From contig NZ_CP030040.1 of assembly GCF_003260995.1 (NCBI RefSeq), forward strand, positions 990,578-1,054,577: 64,000 bases of DNA, read 5' to 3'. Both the position numbers and the translations under genes were made by a program. This DNA comes from Acetobacterium sp. KB-1 (lineage in GTDB: Bacteria; Bacillota; Clostridia; Eubacteriales; Eubacteriaceae). Below are positions 24,972 to 34,665 of this stretch, piece after piece. How positions within the stretch are numbered: position 1 is the stretch's first letter; each line of letters begins with the position of its first letter. The notes below the pieces were generated by a model. It was not told where the DNA came from. It saw nothing but the letters and a program-made list of their open reading frames with translations, and made no database searches.

Positions 24972-25850
24972 ATGGCAGATCAGGATTCAATCAAAAAAGC
25001 CAAGGACTTTGGGTTTGACCGTCCAATGGCGAAACGGAATTTTCATGTCAAAGGAATGGATGATGTGGATTGGGGCATGAAGACCCGATTGTCAAAAATA
25101 TTTGACTCCCGCAGTGGTCATACCATTATGCTGGCCTTTGATCACGGTTATATCATGGGGCCTACCCAGGGATTGGAGCGCATGGATCTGGCCATCCCAC
25201 CGCTTTTAGACTATGCGGACGTCCTCATGGCTACCCGGGGCGCTCTGCGAACCTGTATCCGACCGGATCATAACAAAGCCATCGCCCTGCGTTGTTCTGC
25301 CGGAAGTTCGGTTCTAAAGGAGGATATGAGCAAGGAAATCATCGGTGTCAATGTCGAAGACGCGATCCGGATGAATGCAACCTGCATGGCGATTCAGGCC
25401 TTTATCGGGTCTGAACACGAATGCCAGAGTATTGAAAATATCATCAAAACCGTGGATGCTGGCAACCGATATGGCATCCCTACCCTGGGCGTGGTGGCGG
25501 TGGGTAAGGAAATGGAGCGAACCACCAAATACTTTTCTCTGGCCACCCGGATGCTGGCTGAATTCGGGGTCCAGATTGTGAAGGTCTATTACTGCGATAA
25601 CTTTGAAGAAGTTACAGCGGCCTGTCCGGTCCCCATTGTTATTGCCGGTGGTAAAAAAGTTCCCGAAAAGGACGCCCTGGAAATCACCTATCAGGCGATT
25701 CAAAAAGGTGCTGCCGGAGTCGATATGGGGCGGAATGTCTTCCAGGCGGGTAATCCGACGGCAATGATCCAGAGCATCCGTAAGGTAGTTCATGAAGGTT
25801 TTACCGGTGCCGAAGCCTTTGCGTTTTACACTGATCTTTCTTCTCGTTAA
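24972..25850 (+). CDS. lsrF: LsrF-like thiolase/class I aldolase of AI-2 catabolism
   Basis: A 292-residue TIM-barrel enzyme, nearly the same length as E. coli LsrF (291) and closely resembling it from the first residues (MADQDSIKKAKDF) to GVDMGRNVFQ. Recognisable blocks are MLAFDHGYIMGPTQGLER, ADVLMATRG, GKEMERTTKYFSLATR and VPIVIAGGKKVPE, whose Lys corresponds to the catalytic Lys of LsrF. LsrF transfers the acetyl group of 3-hydroxy-2,4-pentanedione-5-phosphate to CoA, giving DHAP and acetyl-CoA. The ATG at 24972 lies two bases after the dhaK2 stop. LsrK, LsrG and the LsrABCD transporter are absent here. A related class I aldolase activity cannot be excluded. Confidence 0.85.
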   Translation: MADQDSIKKAKDFGFDRPMAKRNFHVKGMDDVDWGMKTRLSKIFDSRSGHTIMLAFDHGYIMGPTQGLERMDLAIPPLLDYADVLMATRGALRTCIRPDHNKAIALRCSAGSSVLKEDMSKEIIGVNVEDAIRMNATCMAIQAFIGSEHECQSIENIIKTVDAGNRYGIPTLGVVAVGKEMERTTKYFSLATRMLAEFGVQIVKVYYCDNFEEVTAACPVPIVIAGGKKVPEKDALEITYQAIQKGAAGVDMGRNVFQAGNPTAMIQSIRKVVHEGFTGAEAFAFYTDLSSR

Positions 25851-25867
25851 TTTGTCGTTAATCACAA

Positions 25868-25910
25868 TAAAGGCTGTATTGGATGAGCAATTCATCCAAT
25901 ACAGCCTTTA
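25868..25910. terminator. Bidirectional terminator between lsrF and lepA
   Basis: A 19-bp perfect inverted repeat (25868-25886 with 25892-25910) flanked by A/T-rich ends, between convergent genes. Confidence 0.92.
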
Positions 25911-25915
25911 TTTAA

Positions 25916-27721
25916 TCAGGAATCCAATTTTAGAACGGCCATAAATGCTTCTTGCGGTACTTCAACATTACCAACCTGGCGCATTCGTTTCTTGCCTTCT
26001 TTCTGTTTTTCCAGCAGTTTTCGTTTTCGGCTGATATCACCGCCATAACATTTGGCCAGAACATCTTTACGCATCGCCCGGATTGTTTCTCGGGCAACGA
26101 CCTTGGTACCAATCGCGGCTTGAACGGGAATTTCAAACATCTGCCTTGGAATTTCTTCTTTTAATTTTTTGGCAATCAACCGTCCCCGATTTGCCGCTTT
26201 GTCCCGATGAACAATAAAAGATAAGGCATCCACCAGTTCGCCATTGAGCAGAATATCCAATTTAACCAGATCCGATGGCCGATATTCTTTGATATCATAA
26301 TCAAACGATGCGTAACCCCGAGTCCGGGATTTAAGGGCATCAAAGAAATCATAAATAATCTCATTAAGGGGCAATTCATATTTCAGGATAACGCGATTTT
26401 CTTCAACGTAATCCATTGTCAGGTAGACACCCCGACGTTCCTGACACAATTCCATAATGGCGCCCAGGTATTCCGACGGCACCATGATGGCGGCATTGAC
26501 AATCGGTTCTTCCATGGTTTTAATCTCAACCGGACCGGGAAGATTGGCGGGATTATCCACCCATAGTTCAGTGCCATCGGTTTTGATGACCTTGTAAATA
26601 ACGCTTGGGGCCGTAGTGACCAAATCAAGATTGAATTCCCGTTCCAATCGTTCCTGAATGATCTCCATGTGGAGCAAACCAAGGAAGCCGCAGCGGAAAC
26701 CAAAACCAAGGGCCATCGATGTTTCGGCCTCATAAAGCAGCGATGCATCATTAAGTTGTAACTTAGCCAAAGCTTCTTTTAAATCTTCATAACGGGAACC
26801 GTCAGCCGGATAGATACCACAAAAAACCATGGAAGTGACTTTTTTATAACCCGGCAAGGGTTCTTTGGCTGGGTTGCCGGTTTCGGTGATGGTATCGCCA
26901 ACCCGGGTATCCCGAACATTTTTTATTCCAGCATTGACATAACCAACATCGCCAGCACAGAGTTCGTCGATTGGGAACAACCCTTTGCCAAAAACGCCGA
27001 CCTCATTAACCTCGAAGGTTTTCCCCACGGCCATCATATCAATTTTCATGCCTTTTCTAATTTTTCCCTGAACCACCCGAACTGAGGCAATAACCCCCAA
27101 ATACTGATCATAATAAGAATCAAAAATCAGTGCCTGTAATGGTGCATCAACATCGCCTTTTGGTGGCGGCACTTTTTTGACAATTGCCTCCAGTACCTCA
27201 CGGATGTTAAGCCCGGCTTTAGCCGAAATCAGCGGCGCATCCTGGGCTTCAATACCGATGACATGTTCAATTTCATCCTTGACCCGCTGGGGATCGGCAC
27301 TTAGCAGATCGATCTTGTTAATGACAGGAATAACCTCCAGATTGTTGTCCATCGCCAAATAAACATTGGCTATGGTCTGGGCTTCAATCCCCTGGGAGCC
27401 GTCCACAATCAGCAGTGCCCCTTCACAGGCCGCCAGACTGCGGGAAACCTCATAGGTAAAATCCACATGACCGGGAGTATCAATTAGGTTTAAGATATAT
27501 TCTTCACCATCATCAGCGGTATAGAGCAAGCGGACGGCCTGAAGCTTAATGGTAATACCCCGTTCTCGTTCAATATCCATATTATCCAAAAACTGCTCTT
27601 CCATGTCGCGTTTGCTCATCAACCCGGTGTCTTCAATGAGTCGATCCGCCAGGGTTGACTTACCGTGATCAATATGGGCAATGATGGAAAAATTTCGTGT
27701 ATGGTGCTGTTTATTTGTCAA
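25916..27721 (-). CDS. lepA: Elongation factor 4 (LepA)
   Basis: A 601-residue translational GTPase that acts on stalled or mistranslocated ribosomes. The G motifs are clear: [10 protein letters not shown] (G1), RGITIK (G2), DTPGHVDF (G3) and NKIDL (G4). The LepA-specific C-terminal domain is present ([13 protein letters not shown]). The start is TTG at 27721 with GAGG nine bases upstream. It is transcribed away from rpsT and toward lsrF. Confidence 0.97.
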   Translation of the reverse strand: MTNKQHHTRNFSIIAHIDHGKSTLADRLIEDTGLMSKRDMEEQFLDNMDIERERGITIKLQAVRLLYTADDGEEYILNLIDTPGHVDFTYEVSRSLAACEGALLIVDGSQGIEAQTIANVYLAMDNNLEVIPVINKIDLLSADPQRVKDEIEHVIGIEAQDAPLISAKAGLNIREVLEAIVKKVPPPKGDVDAPLQALIFDSYYDQYLGVIASVRVVQGKIRKGMKIDMMAVGKTFEVNEVGVFGKGLFPIDELCAGDVGYVNAGIKNVRDTRVGDTITETGNPAKEPLPGYKKVTSMVFCGIYPADGSRYEDLKEALAKLQLNDASLLYEAETSMALGFGFRCGFLGLLHMEIIQERLEREFNLDLVTTAPSVIYKVIKTDGTELWVDNPANLPGPVEIKTMEEPIVNAAIMVPSEYLGAIMELCQERRGVYLTMDYVEENRVILKYELPLNEIIYDFFDALKSRTRGYASFDYDIKEYRPSDLVKLDILLNGELVDALSFIVHRDKAANRGRLIAKKLKEEIPRQMFEIPVQAAIGTKVVARETIRAMRKDVLAKCYGGDISRKRKLLEKQKEGKKRMRQVGNVEVPQEAFMAVLKLDS

Positions 27722-27837
27722 TTTTATTATCCTCTACTTTCAAATCTATATCAATGGTTAAACGGTTCTTTATATCACTAATTTTTATACCTAGATTCAT
27801 ATTCTATCAAGAAATATTTTTTTTGTCACGTTTTTTC

Positions 27838-27866
27838 TTGATAATCCGCTTTAAATGTGTTAGAAT
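27838..27866 (+). promoter_or_regulatory. rpsT promoter
   Basis: TTGATA (27838-27843) and TAGAAT (27861-27866) are 17 bases apart, 34 bases before the rpsT start. Confidence 0.78.
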
Positions 27867-27900
27867 TGCTATGTTATAAATAAATGAGGGGGGTGAACCC

Positions 27901-28167
27901 ATGGCTAACATTAAATCGGCTATGAAACGAGCTAAAACAAATGAAATCAGTCGTCTGCGAAATAAGATGGTGAAAACTAATCTTAAGACTTCTGTAAAAA
28001 CCTTTGATCTTGCAGTTACTGAAGGTAACGTAGAAGCAGCGCAAGAAGCTTTTCGTTTAGCAGCAAAGAAAATTGATATGGCTGTTACAAAAGGTGTTTT
28101 ACATAAAAACACTGCAGCACGTAAAAAAAGTACTTTGGCTAGAATCTTAAACAAGATGACTGCTTAA
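27901..28167 (+). CDS. rpsT: 30S ribosomal protein S20
   Basis: An 88-residue basic protein that binds 16S rRNA early in assembly of the small subunit. The start MANIKSAMKRAKTNE and the end HKNTAARKKSTLARILNKM are diagnostic. GAGGGGGGTG lies before the ATG. It is a single-gene unit with its own promoter and terminator, as is usual next to lepA and holA. Confidence 0.97.
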   Translation: MANIKSAMKRAKTNEISRLRNKMVKTNLKTSVKTFDLAVTEGNVEAAQEAFRLAAKKIDMAVTKGVLHKNTAARKKSTLARILNKMTA

Positions 28168-28214
28168 TTACCTCATTTATATATTCCCAAAACCCGTGTC
28201 TCTAGGGTCTATCC

Positions 28215-28242
28215 AAAGATGTACTTACTCAGGTACATCTTT
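28215..28242 (+). terminator. rpsT terminator
   Basis: Arms AAAGATGTAC (28215-28224) and GTACATCTTT (28233-28242) pair perfectly and run into a stretch of T residues to 28247. Confidence 0.92.
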
Positions 28243-28307
28243 TTTTTGCGCGAAGGCAACGAGCCCATCACAAGCTTGCTTGTATTATATCGACACCCCG
28301 CTCGTAT

Positions 28308-28335
28308 CGTACCGATGTTTTTTTGCATCGGTACG
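28308..28335. other. Palindrome with T-rich loop before holA stop
   Basis: CGTACCGATG (28308-28317) and CATCGGTACG (28326-28335) form a perfect 10-bp stem with T7G in the loop. On the minus strand, the holA direction, the T-run is replaced by A residues inside the loop, so it is not a standard terminator. Confidence 0.5.
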
Positions 28336-28348
28336 AAGTGATCAGGAT

Positions 28349-29365
28349 TTATCTGATCTTCATCAAAAACAATTCCAGGGCAAAATTTTGATCAATCTCC
28401 CCCAATTTCATCTGGGCATCCAGGTCTGCCCCGATCACCATAACCTCCCATAAATTATTGATGGGATAATTTTTCCCGTTTTTTAAGATCTTGTTGACAA
28501 TAAAAGGAGCCAGTTTCATTTCAGTCGCTACCGCTTTGGCCGACAGTCCCCGGGCGTTGTAAATTTTGACCATCAGCAACATCCGGATTTGTCGTAGCAG
28601 CAGACTAAAAACCCCAAAGGGAGATTCCCCTTCAAGATAAAAATGGTTGAGCATCAGCAGGGCCTGATCTTTTTGCCCGCTGACCGCATAGTCGATCAGC
28701 TTGAAAATCCCCTCTTCAGTAGACTGGGGTAGAATCAACAAAATGTCTTCCCTGGTTATCTCATTGCGGTCCCCAGTATAATCAATCAGGCTGTTGAGTT
28801 CATTATCCACCATTTCCATGGTTTTTTTCTCGTTCATTAAATACATCGACCGCTGCATAAAAAGTTCCAATTCGGAACGGCTGATTTTTTTTCCGGCATT
28901 TTTAATCCGCCGGGTAATCCAGGCTGTCAAATCACTGGCATCGAGTTTTTCAAACACCACCAGAGAACCGGCCTTGGTTAGACTTTTGTACAGTTTTTTG
29001 CGCTTGTCCGGCTGTTCCCAGTAGATAATTAGAAGTGTCGATGGACTGGGTTTCTCCAGGTAAGCGGTAATCCGATCCAGAGCTTTTTTATCGGTGATTT
29101 TATCGAGCTGTGCCTCTTCCCGAATGATAACCATTCGCTTATTACTCATCATCGGCAAGGTTTCACAGGTTGCCAGTAGTTCCGACACATCCACGTTTTT
29201 ATCACTGTAGGTGGTTAGATTCAAGGGTTCCAGACCCTTTGCTATCTCAGTACCAATCAGCGTTTTTTCCATCATATGACCGATGTACTGTTCTGGGCCG
29301 GTGAATAAATAGACCGGGCTTATTTCCTTATTTTTTACACTTTTACTTAGTTCTTTATAATTCAC
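28349..29365 (-). CDS. holA: DNA polymerase III subunit delta
   Basis: A 338-residue clamp-loader subunit that opens the beta clamp. The start, with LSKSVKNKEISPVYLFTGPEQY, and the AAA+-like N-terminal domain and C-terminal helical collar (AVSGQKDQALLMLNHFYLEGESPFGVFSLLLRQ region) fit HolA. The start is GTG with GGAGAAA upstream. It follows comEC by 59 bases, the common clostridial order comEC-holA-rpsT, although rpsT is convergent here. Confidence 0.93.
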   Translation of the reverse strand: MNYKELSKSVKNKEISPVYLFTGPEQYIGHMMEKTLIGTEIAKGLEPLNLTTYSDKNVDVSELLATCETLPMMSNKRMVIIREEAQLDKITDKKALDRITAYLEKPSPSTLLIIYWEQPDKRKKLYKSLTKAGSLVVFEKLDASDLTAWITRRIKNAGKKISRSELELFMQRSMYLMNEKKTMEMVDNELNSLIDYTGDRNEITREDILLILPQSTEEGIFKLIDYAVSGQKDQALLMLNHFYLEGESPFGVFSLLLRQIRMLLMVKIYNARGLSAKAVATEMKLAPFIVNKILKNGKNYPINNLWEVMVIGADLDAQMKLGEIDQNFALELFLMKIR

Positions 29366-29424
29366 AGCGTTTCTCCATTAGTTTAAGTTGAGTCTTATTA
29401 ATGACGGATACGATTCGTTGAAGT

Positions 29425-31845
29425 TTAATTCACATAGTGATTGATACGGATAAATTCTCCGTTGCTGGTAATTTCCACAGCGCCTCTTTCATCGGTTCGC
29501 AGTGTCATCATTTCTTGCGCGGCTAAACGATCCATTACCACATCGCTGGGATGGTTAAAAAAATTATTAGCCCCGACCGAAATCACTGCTATTTCCGGAT
29601 CAACCGCCTGAAGAAATGCCAGACTGGATGAAGTTTTGCTACCATGATGAGGAATTTTGATGATTTGAAAATCTTGTTGACTGCTAAGGGCACGAAATTC
29701 TTTTGCCAGTTTTTCTTCAACCTCGGCTTCAATATCGCCACATAAAAGCAGATTGAACTTTTGATAGGAAACTGACATCACCAGCGAGGCATTATTCTGT
29801 TGTTCGTCCTCTTTGGGGATGATTGTCCCTTCGGGATTATATACCTTAATGGTCACACCGTCACTCCCTTCAATGACTGATCCCTCTTTTAACAAAGAAA
29901 CCGGAGCCAACTGCTGATCAAGAAGCGCTTCATTATTCGTATGAATACTCATAAATAAATTTTTAACCGGATAACCATCAAAGACCAGTTCCTCAACCCC
30001 CTGACTATGATCCACATGGTTGTGAGTTAAAAAGATGGCATCCAGAGCTCGGATGTTTTTTGAATACAAGGCGGGATACAGCACCTGATCTGAAACCCGA
30101 TTGGATCGTTCAAAGAGATAGCCGCCGCCATCGACCAGATAGTTCAGCCCGCCCGGGGTCTCAATCAAAATACTGTCACCCTGACCGACATCAAGAACCG
30201 TTACTACCAGATTTTTGGGAAACAGCGACGTTGCCATCACTATTAGCGCCAGCACTAGTCCCAAACTCATTACCGTGTTTCGAACATAAGGCTGGCGGAG
30301 ATAAAAATAGCCTGAAATCAGAAAGACCAGCAGTAAAAACAGTCCCGTTTCAGCCAGGGATAATCCGCCACGGTTTATCCACAAAATATTTGCAACCTTT
30401 CCCAGATCATTGATTCCATCCAGCACGACAATAATAGACTCCCCTAAGAATGCCACCGGTAGGGACAAAACAGGAGCTAAAACGGGCACGATCGAAATGA
30501 TCATCAGAAAACCCATCCCGGCTAGCAAAAATACGCCAATCAAGGGGACTACCAGCAAATTAGATAAGAAACTTATCAATGTAAAGCTCTTAAAATGGTA
30601 TAAAAGAATCGGCATTGTGCCCACTGTGGCACAAAAAGTCAAGACCAGGCCCTGAACCACCGGGCCGGATTTTATTTTATTGTGCACCCGCTTTTTATTA
30701 CGCCATTTCTCATACAAATACAGTAATGGACGATAAAACAGGATAATCCCGAGTACCGCACCCATCGATAGTTGAAAACCGGCTTGAAATAGTTGTGCCG
30801 GCCAGATCCCTAAAATCACCAGTCCGGCCAAACTAAGTTGATTCAAGGCATCCCGTTCCCGATGAATTCCCTGTCCCCAAGTCAGGCACAGGAGCATAAT
30901 CGACGCCCGGATCACCGATGGTGCGAACCCGGTGATGGCAATGTAACACAGTAAAACCGGGGTCAGAAAAATGATCCAATAACGCTTTTTTATCTTTGCC
31001 ATTATCAGCAGCAAGGACAGCGCCAGGAACACATACCCCACATGGAGTCCAGAAACCGATAAAACATGGGTGACGCCGGCATCTTGAAAGCGCTTCGTCA
31101 GATTCTCATTGATATTTTTTTCACCAAAAACCACACCCTTGAGCAAATCTGACACATCCTGTGAAAAGCTGACCTCCAATTGATTTTCCAAGGCTCTTTT
31201 AATACCCAATATCTGGTAGAATACTGTCGTTTCCTGACCGACGTGTAAAAGATTGTCGGGTTTGATCGTCAGCAACCCGTCAATAGACCGGGATTTTAGA
31301 TACAGGCCATAATCAAAACCGCCAGGATTTCTTTTTCCGGCCGGCTTTGACAGTTTACCCTGTAATAACAGCACATCACCAGGTACAAGGTTTAATTGCT
31401 GATCTGTGGCAGTCGCTAACGCTTCATTCTCGTCGGTCGCGTTCGCATCTGCCTGATAGTAGAGCGTTGCTCGGATCCCCTTTGCGTCCTCAAGACGATT
31501 GTTCTTCTCTGCAGTCGTGACCAGTTCTTTAGTCGTTAGATTGATGGTTAAGCGATTTTCAAAGCGAATCGGATAATCGGTGACTATCCCGATAAGCGAA
31601 ACGTCTTTTTCATAGAAGGTTTCCAACGCATCCGACTCCGGAAAGGCTCCGTAGCCCAAAATAACACCTGCCCCGAATAACCCAAGGACGAATACCATCT
31701 GGGCGATTTTGATATTTTTGAGAAAGAACGGCACTCCTGCCAGAAAGCCGATGAAACCAAGCATCACCCAAGGCGGTAAATGATAATAAACTCCGGCAAT
31801 ACCCATACTTAGGGTAATAAATCCCCATAATAACGGTCGCTTCAT
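29425..31845 (-). CDS. comEC: ComEC/Rec2 DNA internalisation protein
   Basis: An 806-residue membrane protein that forms the DNA channel in natural transformation. N-terminal helices are followed by the OB-like domain (LQGKLSKPAGKRNPGGFDYGLYLKS), the multi-helix competence domain (VLSVSGLHVG, SVIRASIMLL) and a C-terminal metallo-beta-lactamase domain (VLDVGQGDSI, FLTHNHVDHSQG, IPHHGSKTSSS). All parts look intact. The ATG has no strong ribosome site of its own and follows directly the stop codon of a 15-codon reading frame (31846-31893), suggesting coupled translation. Other competence genes are not in the window. Confidence 0.93.
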   Translation of the reverse strand: MKRPLLWGFITLSMGIAGVYYHLPPWVMLGFIGFLAGVPFFLKNIKIAQMVFVLGLFGAGVILGYGAFPESDALETFYEKDVSLIGIVTDYPIRFENRLTINLTTKELVTTAEKNNRLEDAKGIRATLYYQADANATDENEALATATDQQLNLVPGDVLLLQGKLSKPAGKRNPGGFDYGLYLKSRSIDGLLTIKPDNLLHVGQETTVFYQILGIKRALENQLEVSFSQDVSDLLKGVVFGEKNINENLTKRFQDAGVTHVLSVSGLHVGYVFLALSLLLIMAKIKKRYWIIFLTPVLLCYIAITGFAPSVIRASIMLLCLTWGQGIHRERDALNQLSLAGLVILGIWPAQLFQAGFQLSMGAVLGIILFYRPLLYLYEKWRNKKRVHNKIKSGPVVQGLVLTFCATVGTMPILLYHFKSFTLISFLSNLLVVPLIGVFLLAGMGFLMIISIVPVLAPVLSLPVAFLGESIIVVLDGINDLGKVANILWINRGGLSLAETGLFLLLVFLISGYFYLRQPYVRNTVMSLGLVLALIVMATSLFPKNLVVTVLDVGQGDSILIETPGGLNYLVDGGGYLFERSNRVSDQVLYPALYSKNIRALDAIFLTHNHVDHSQGVEELVFDGYPVKNLFMSIHTNNEALLDQQLAPVSLLKEGSVIEGSDGVTIKVYNPEGTIIPKEDEQQNNASLVMSVSYQKFNLLLCGDIEAEVEEKLAKEFRALSSQQDFQIIKIPHHGSKTSSSLAFLQAVDPEIAVISVGANNFFNHPSDVVMDRLAAQEMMTLRTDERGAVEITSNGEFIRINHYVN

Positions 31846-31893
31846 TTAAATAACCTTAAAGGGTCCCTTATTACCAAGTACCGTTAATTTCAT
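31846..31893 (-). pseudogene. 15-codon frame resembling the start of an MBL-fold hydrolase gene, fused to comEC
   Basis: The frame encodes MKLTVLGNKGPFKVI and stops directly before the comEC ATG (TAAATG). AGGAGT lies seven bases before its ATG, a better ribosome site than comEC has. The first 12 residues look like the N-terminus of a common MBL-fold metallohydrolase family (the MKLTVLG-N-GP start). The likely history is a deletion that removed the rest of that gene and left its translation start in front of comEC. The alternative is a chance leader peptide. Confidence 0.45.
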
Positions 31894-32029
31894 TTTCAAT
31901 ACTCCTAACAATTTTATCTTAATTATACACCGATTATCTTCTTTTTAGTACGGGTAACCCTGTTTTTTTTAAGATATTTTGTTATAATATGAAAATAGAT
32001 TAAAGACAATCCGAAAGAAGGGACAGCCA

Positions 32030-32953
32030 ATGATTAATTTAACAACCAATCGTTTTTATGCCTCCGATGAAGTGAAGCTGACTTATTATGAAACACCCTG
32101 CCCTGCCAACCCAAAGGGTGTCGTTGTGATTGTTCATGGCATGGCCGAACATGCCAGACGCTATCATGAATTTATGGACTTTTTATATTGCCACTCCTAC
32201 CTGGCTGTCATTCACGATCAGCGAGGGCATGGTCAAACTGGCATAGATTCTGGCAATCCCGGTTTTTTTGACAGCAGTAATGGCTGGAAACGCGTTGTCG
32301 CAGATGTTAGAGAGATCTCCGGCATGCTTAAAGAGATCTACCCGGATCTACCCTTGTTTATCGTCGGACACAGCATGGGTTCAGTGGTAACCCGAACAGC
32401 TGTCATCGATCACGCCGAACTCTATGACGGGGCTGTTATTATTGGCACCACCATCGGCATCAACAGATTTATGCGTAAAACGGCCAGCCTTATTGCCCGC
32501 TGGGAGATCCGAAAAAAGGGTGAGAAAACACCTTCTAAACTGCTTTCTGATCTTTCCTTTGGCAGCTACAATAAAAAATTCAAACCCAACCGCACCGAAT
32601 ACGATTGGATTTCCATGAACAAAAACAATGTCGATGCCTATATCGAGGATCCTCTTTGTGGATTTACCTGCAGTGCCGGATTTTACCGCGATTTATTTTA
32701 TGGTATTGACTACTCAGCAAAGGCGTCCAACCTTAAAAAAATCCCCAGCGATTTCCCCTTCCTTTTTTTAGCTGGTCGGGATGACCCTGTCGGGGGGATG
32801 GGCAAAGAAGTGGTTCATATCACCCGAAAATTAAAAAATGCTGGCGCTTTAGAGGTTAATCTCATTCTCTATCCACTGATGCGACATGAAATTCTTAATG
32901 AAGATAAACGAGATCTTGTCTATCGGGACGTACTACGATTTTTGAATGCCTAA
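32030..32953 (+). CDS. Alpha/beta hydrolase, monoacylglycerol-lipase-like
   Basis: A 307-residue serine hydrolase of the S33/hydrolase_4 group, probably an esterase or lysophospholipase. The nucleophile elbow GHSMGS, the oxyanion region VIVHGMAEHARRY, the acid RDDPVG and the histidine in MRHEIL make up a complete triad. There is no signal peptide, so it acts inside the cell. It ends 31 bases before the pyrophosphatase gene, with which it may share a transcript. Confidence 0.87.
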   Translation: MINLTTNRFYASDEVKLTYYETPCPANPKGVVVIVHGMAEHARRYHEFMDFLYCHSYLAVIHDQRGHGQTGIDSGNPGFFDSSNGWKRVVADVREISGMLKEIYPDLPLFIVGHSMGSVVTRTAVIDHAELYDGAVIIGTTIGINRFMRKTASLIARWEIRKKGEKTPSKLLSDLSFGSYNKKFKPNRTEYDWISMNKNNVDAYIEDPLCGFTCSAGFYRDLFYGIDYSAKASNLKKIPSDFPFLFLAGRDDPVGGMGKEVVHITRKLKNAGALEVNLILYPLMRHEILNEDKRDLVYRDVLRFLNA

Positions 32954-32984
32954 TAAACTATCTAAACAAAAAGGAGGTCCCTCG

Positions 32985-34607
32985 ATGACCCATAAAGTAT
33001 ATGTCTTCGGGCACCGCAATCCAGATACCGATTCCATCTGTTCTGCCATTGCTTATGCCCACTTAAAACAAACCCTGGGACATCCCCAGGTCTTCCCAGC
33101 CCGATTGGGGCCGATCAATAAAGAAACCCAATTTGTTCTGGATACCTTTGGGGCAGATTTGCCCGAATTGATCAAAGATGTCAAGCCCCAGGTTTCCGAT
33201 CTGGTTCTCACCGATTTTTCGATGGCCAATGAGAAGGACTCCGTCTCCAAAACGATGGGGCAGATCATCGATCATCCCGGCCGCTCCCTGCCAGTGGTCA
33301 GCGATGACAACAAACTGATCGGTATGGTTTCCCTGTCAGACATTATTCCAGCTTACACAGATGCTTTTTCAAAATCCCTGCTACGGGACAGCGAAACCCC
33401 GCTGAAAAACATTATTGAATTGCTAAGCGCCCGTGTTTACGGATCAATCAAATCCGAATTGGTGCACGGGGATGTGTACACCATCACCGAAATAAAGGCG
33501 GGTCAAACCCTGGGAAGCGAGGACATTCTGGTCACCGTTGAGCAGGATATTTATCTAAACCGGGCTTTATCCACCGGTGCTGGCATCATTATTGTTTCAA
33601 ACGCGTCTCCGGAGTTTGACATGCCAATTTCCAACGACTATCAGGGGACTATTCTAACCGTTGCCTTTGGTCCCTTTGAAGTTATCCGTCTTCTATGTCA
33701 GGGAATTCCGATAAAAAAATATTACCAGAAAAATAATCTGGAGTATTTTATGACCTATGAAACCATCGATGATGTCAAAAAAAATATTCTGACCTCTGAT
33801 CATGATCGCTTCCCGGTAGTAGATGAAGACGGAAAGGTCATTTCAACCATTTCCCGGAGTAACCTGATTGACTTTAGCCGCAAGAAGGTTATTCTGGTAG
33901 ACCACAATGAGCGGAATCAATCCATTATTGGTGTCGAGGAAGCTGAGATCATTGAAGTCATCGACCACCATCGCGTGGCCGAAATACAAACCGCCACACC
34001 TCTCTATCTTCGCATTGAACCGGTTGGCTGTACAGCAACCATCGTTGCAAAAATGTACCATGAAAATAAAATCCCGATCCCTCGTGTGATGGCGGGTCTG
34101 ATGCTCAGCGCCATTATCTCTGATACGCTACTGTTTAATTCACCCACCTGCACCAAAGAGGATCGGACAATCGCCAGGAAATTGGGTAAAATGCTTGCGA
34201 TTGACGTTAAAAGCTACGGTGAAAAAATGCTCGTGGCCGGTAGTAATTTAAAAGAAATGCACCCTTTTGAAATCCTATCCACTGACCGGAAACTCTTTAC
34301 CATGGGGTCCTATAAAATTGGGGTATCTCAAATTAACACTGGGGATTTCCGGGGAATATTTAATAAATTGGATGGGGTTCTACTGGAAATGAATAAATTG
34401 TGTGAGGAAGAACACCTGGATCTGACCCTTTTAATGGTCACCGACATTATCTTAGGAGGAACCGAGTTGATCATCGCCGGGGACGCTAAAAATCTTGCTC
34501 AGCTGGCGTTCGGTTTCCAACCCGGGGAATTCAGTAAATACATGAATGGCGTTTTTTCGAGAAAAAAACAGATCGTTCCGCCATTGATGAACGCCTCAGC
34601 TTATTAG
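32985..34607 (+). CDS. ppaC: Manganese-dependent inorganic pyrophosphatase with CBS and DRTGG domains
   Basis: A 540-residue family II pyrophosphatase that hydrolyses pyrophosphate to phosphate. The metal-binding DHH part is split: FGHRNPDTDSI at the start, and VDHNE and VIDHHRV after an insert. Between them lie a CBS domain (LPVVSDDNKLIGMVSLSDI), a DRTGG domain and a second CBS domain (FPVVDEDGKVISTISRSNL). The CBS pair confers adenine nucleotide control in known enzymes of this type. The C-terminal DHHA2 domain closes the site. The ATG at 32985 follows AAGGAGG; an upstream in-frame start would overlap the previous gene. Confidence 0.95.
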   Translation: MTHKVYVFGHRNPDTDSICSAIAYAHLKQTLGHPQVFPARLGPINKETQFVLDTFGADLPELIKDVKPQVSDLVLTDFSMANEKDSVSKTMGQIIDHPGRSLPVVSDDNKLIGMVSLSDIIPAYTDAFSKSLLRDSETPLKNIIELLSARVYGSIKSELVHGDVYTITEIKAGQTLGSEDILVTVEQDIYLNRALSTGAGIIIVSNASPEFDMPISNDYQGTILTVAFGPFEVIRLLCQGIPIKKYYQKNNLEYFMTYETIDDVKKNILTSDHDRFPVVDEDGKVISTISRSNLIDFSRKKVILVDHNERNQSIIGVEEAEIIEVIDHHRVAEIQTATPLYLRIEPVGCTATIVAKMYHENKIPIPRVMAGLMLSAIISDTLLFNSPTCTKEDRTIARKLGKMLAIDVKSYGEKMLVAGSNLKEMHPFEILSTDRKLFTMGSYKIGVSQINTGDFRGIFNKLDGVLLEMNKLCEEEHLDLTLLMVTDIILGGTELIIAGDAKNLAQLAFGFQPGEFSKYMNGVFSRKKQIVPPLMNASAY

Positions 34608-34665
34608 TGCCAGTACTGAACAAACACTGGATAGGCACTGACTACAGATACTATGAAAATTGGTG

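Noticed and set aside
25314-25895. A 193-codon open frame on the minus strand.
   Set aside because: It is antisense to lsrF and runs across the terminator; the lsrF protein match is decisive.
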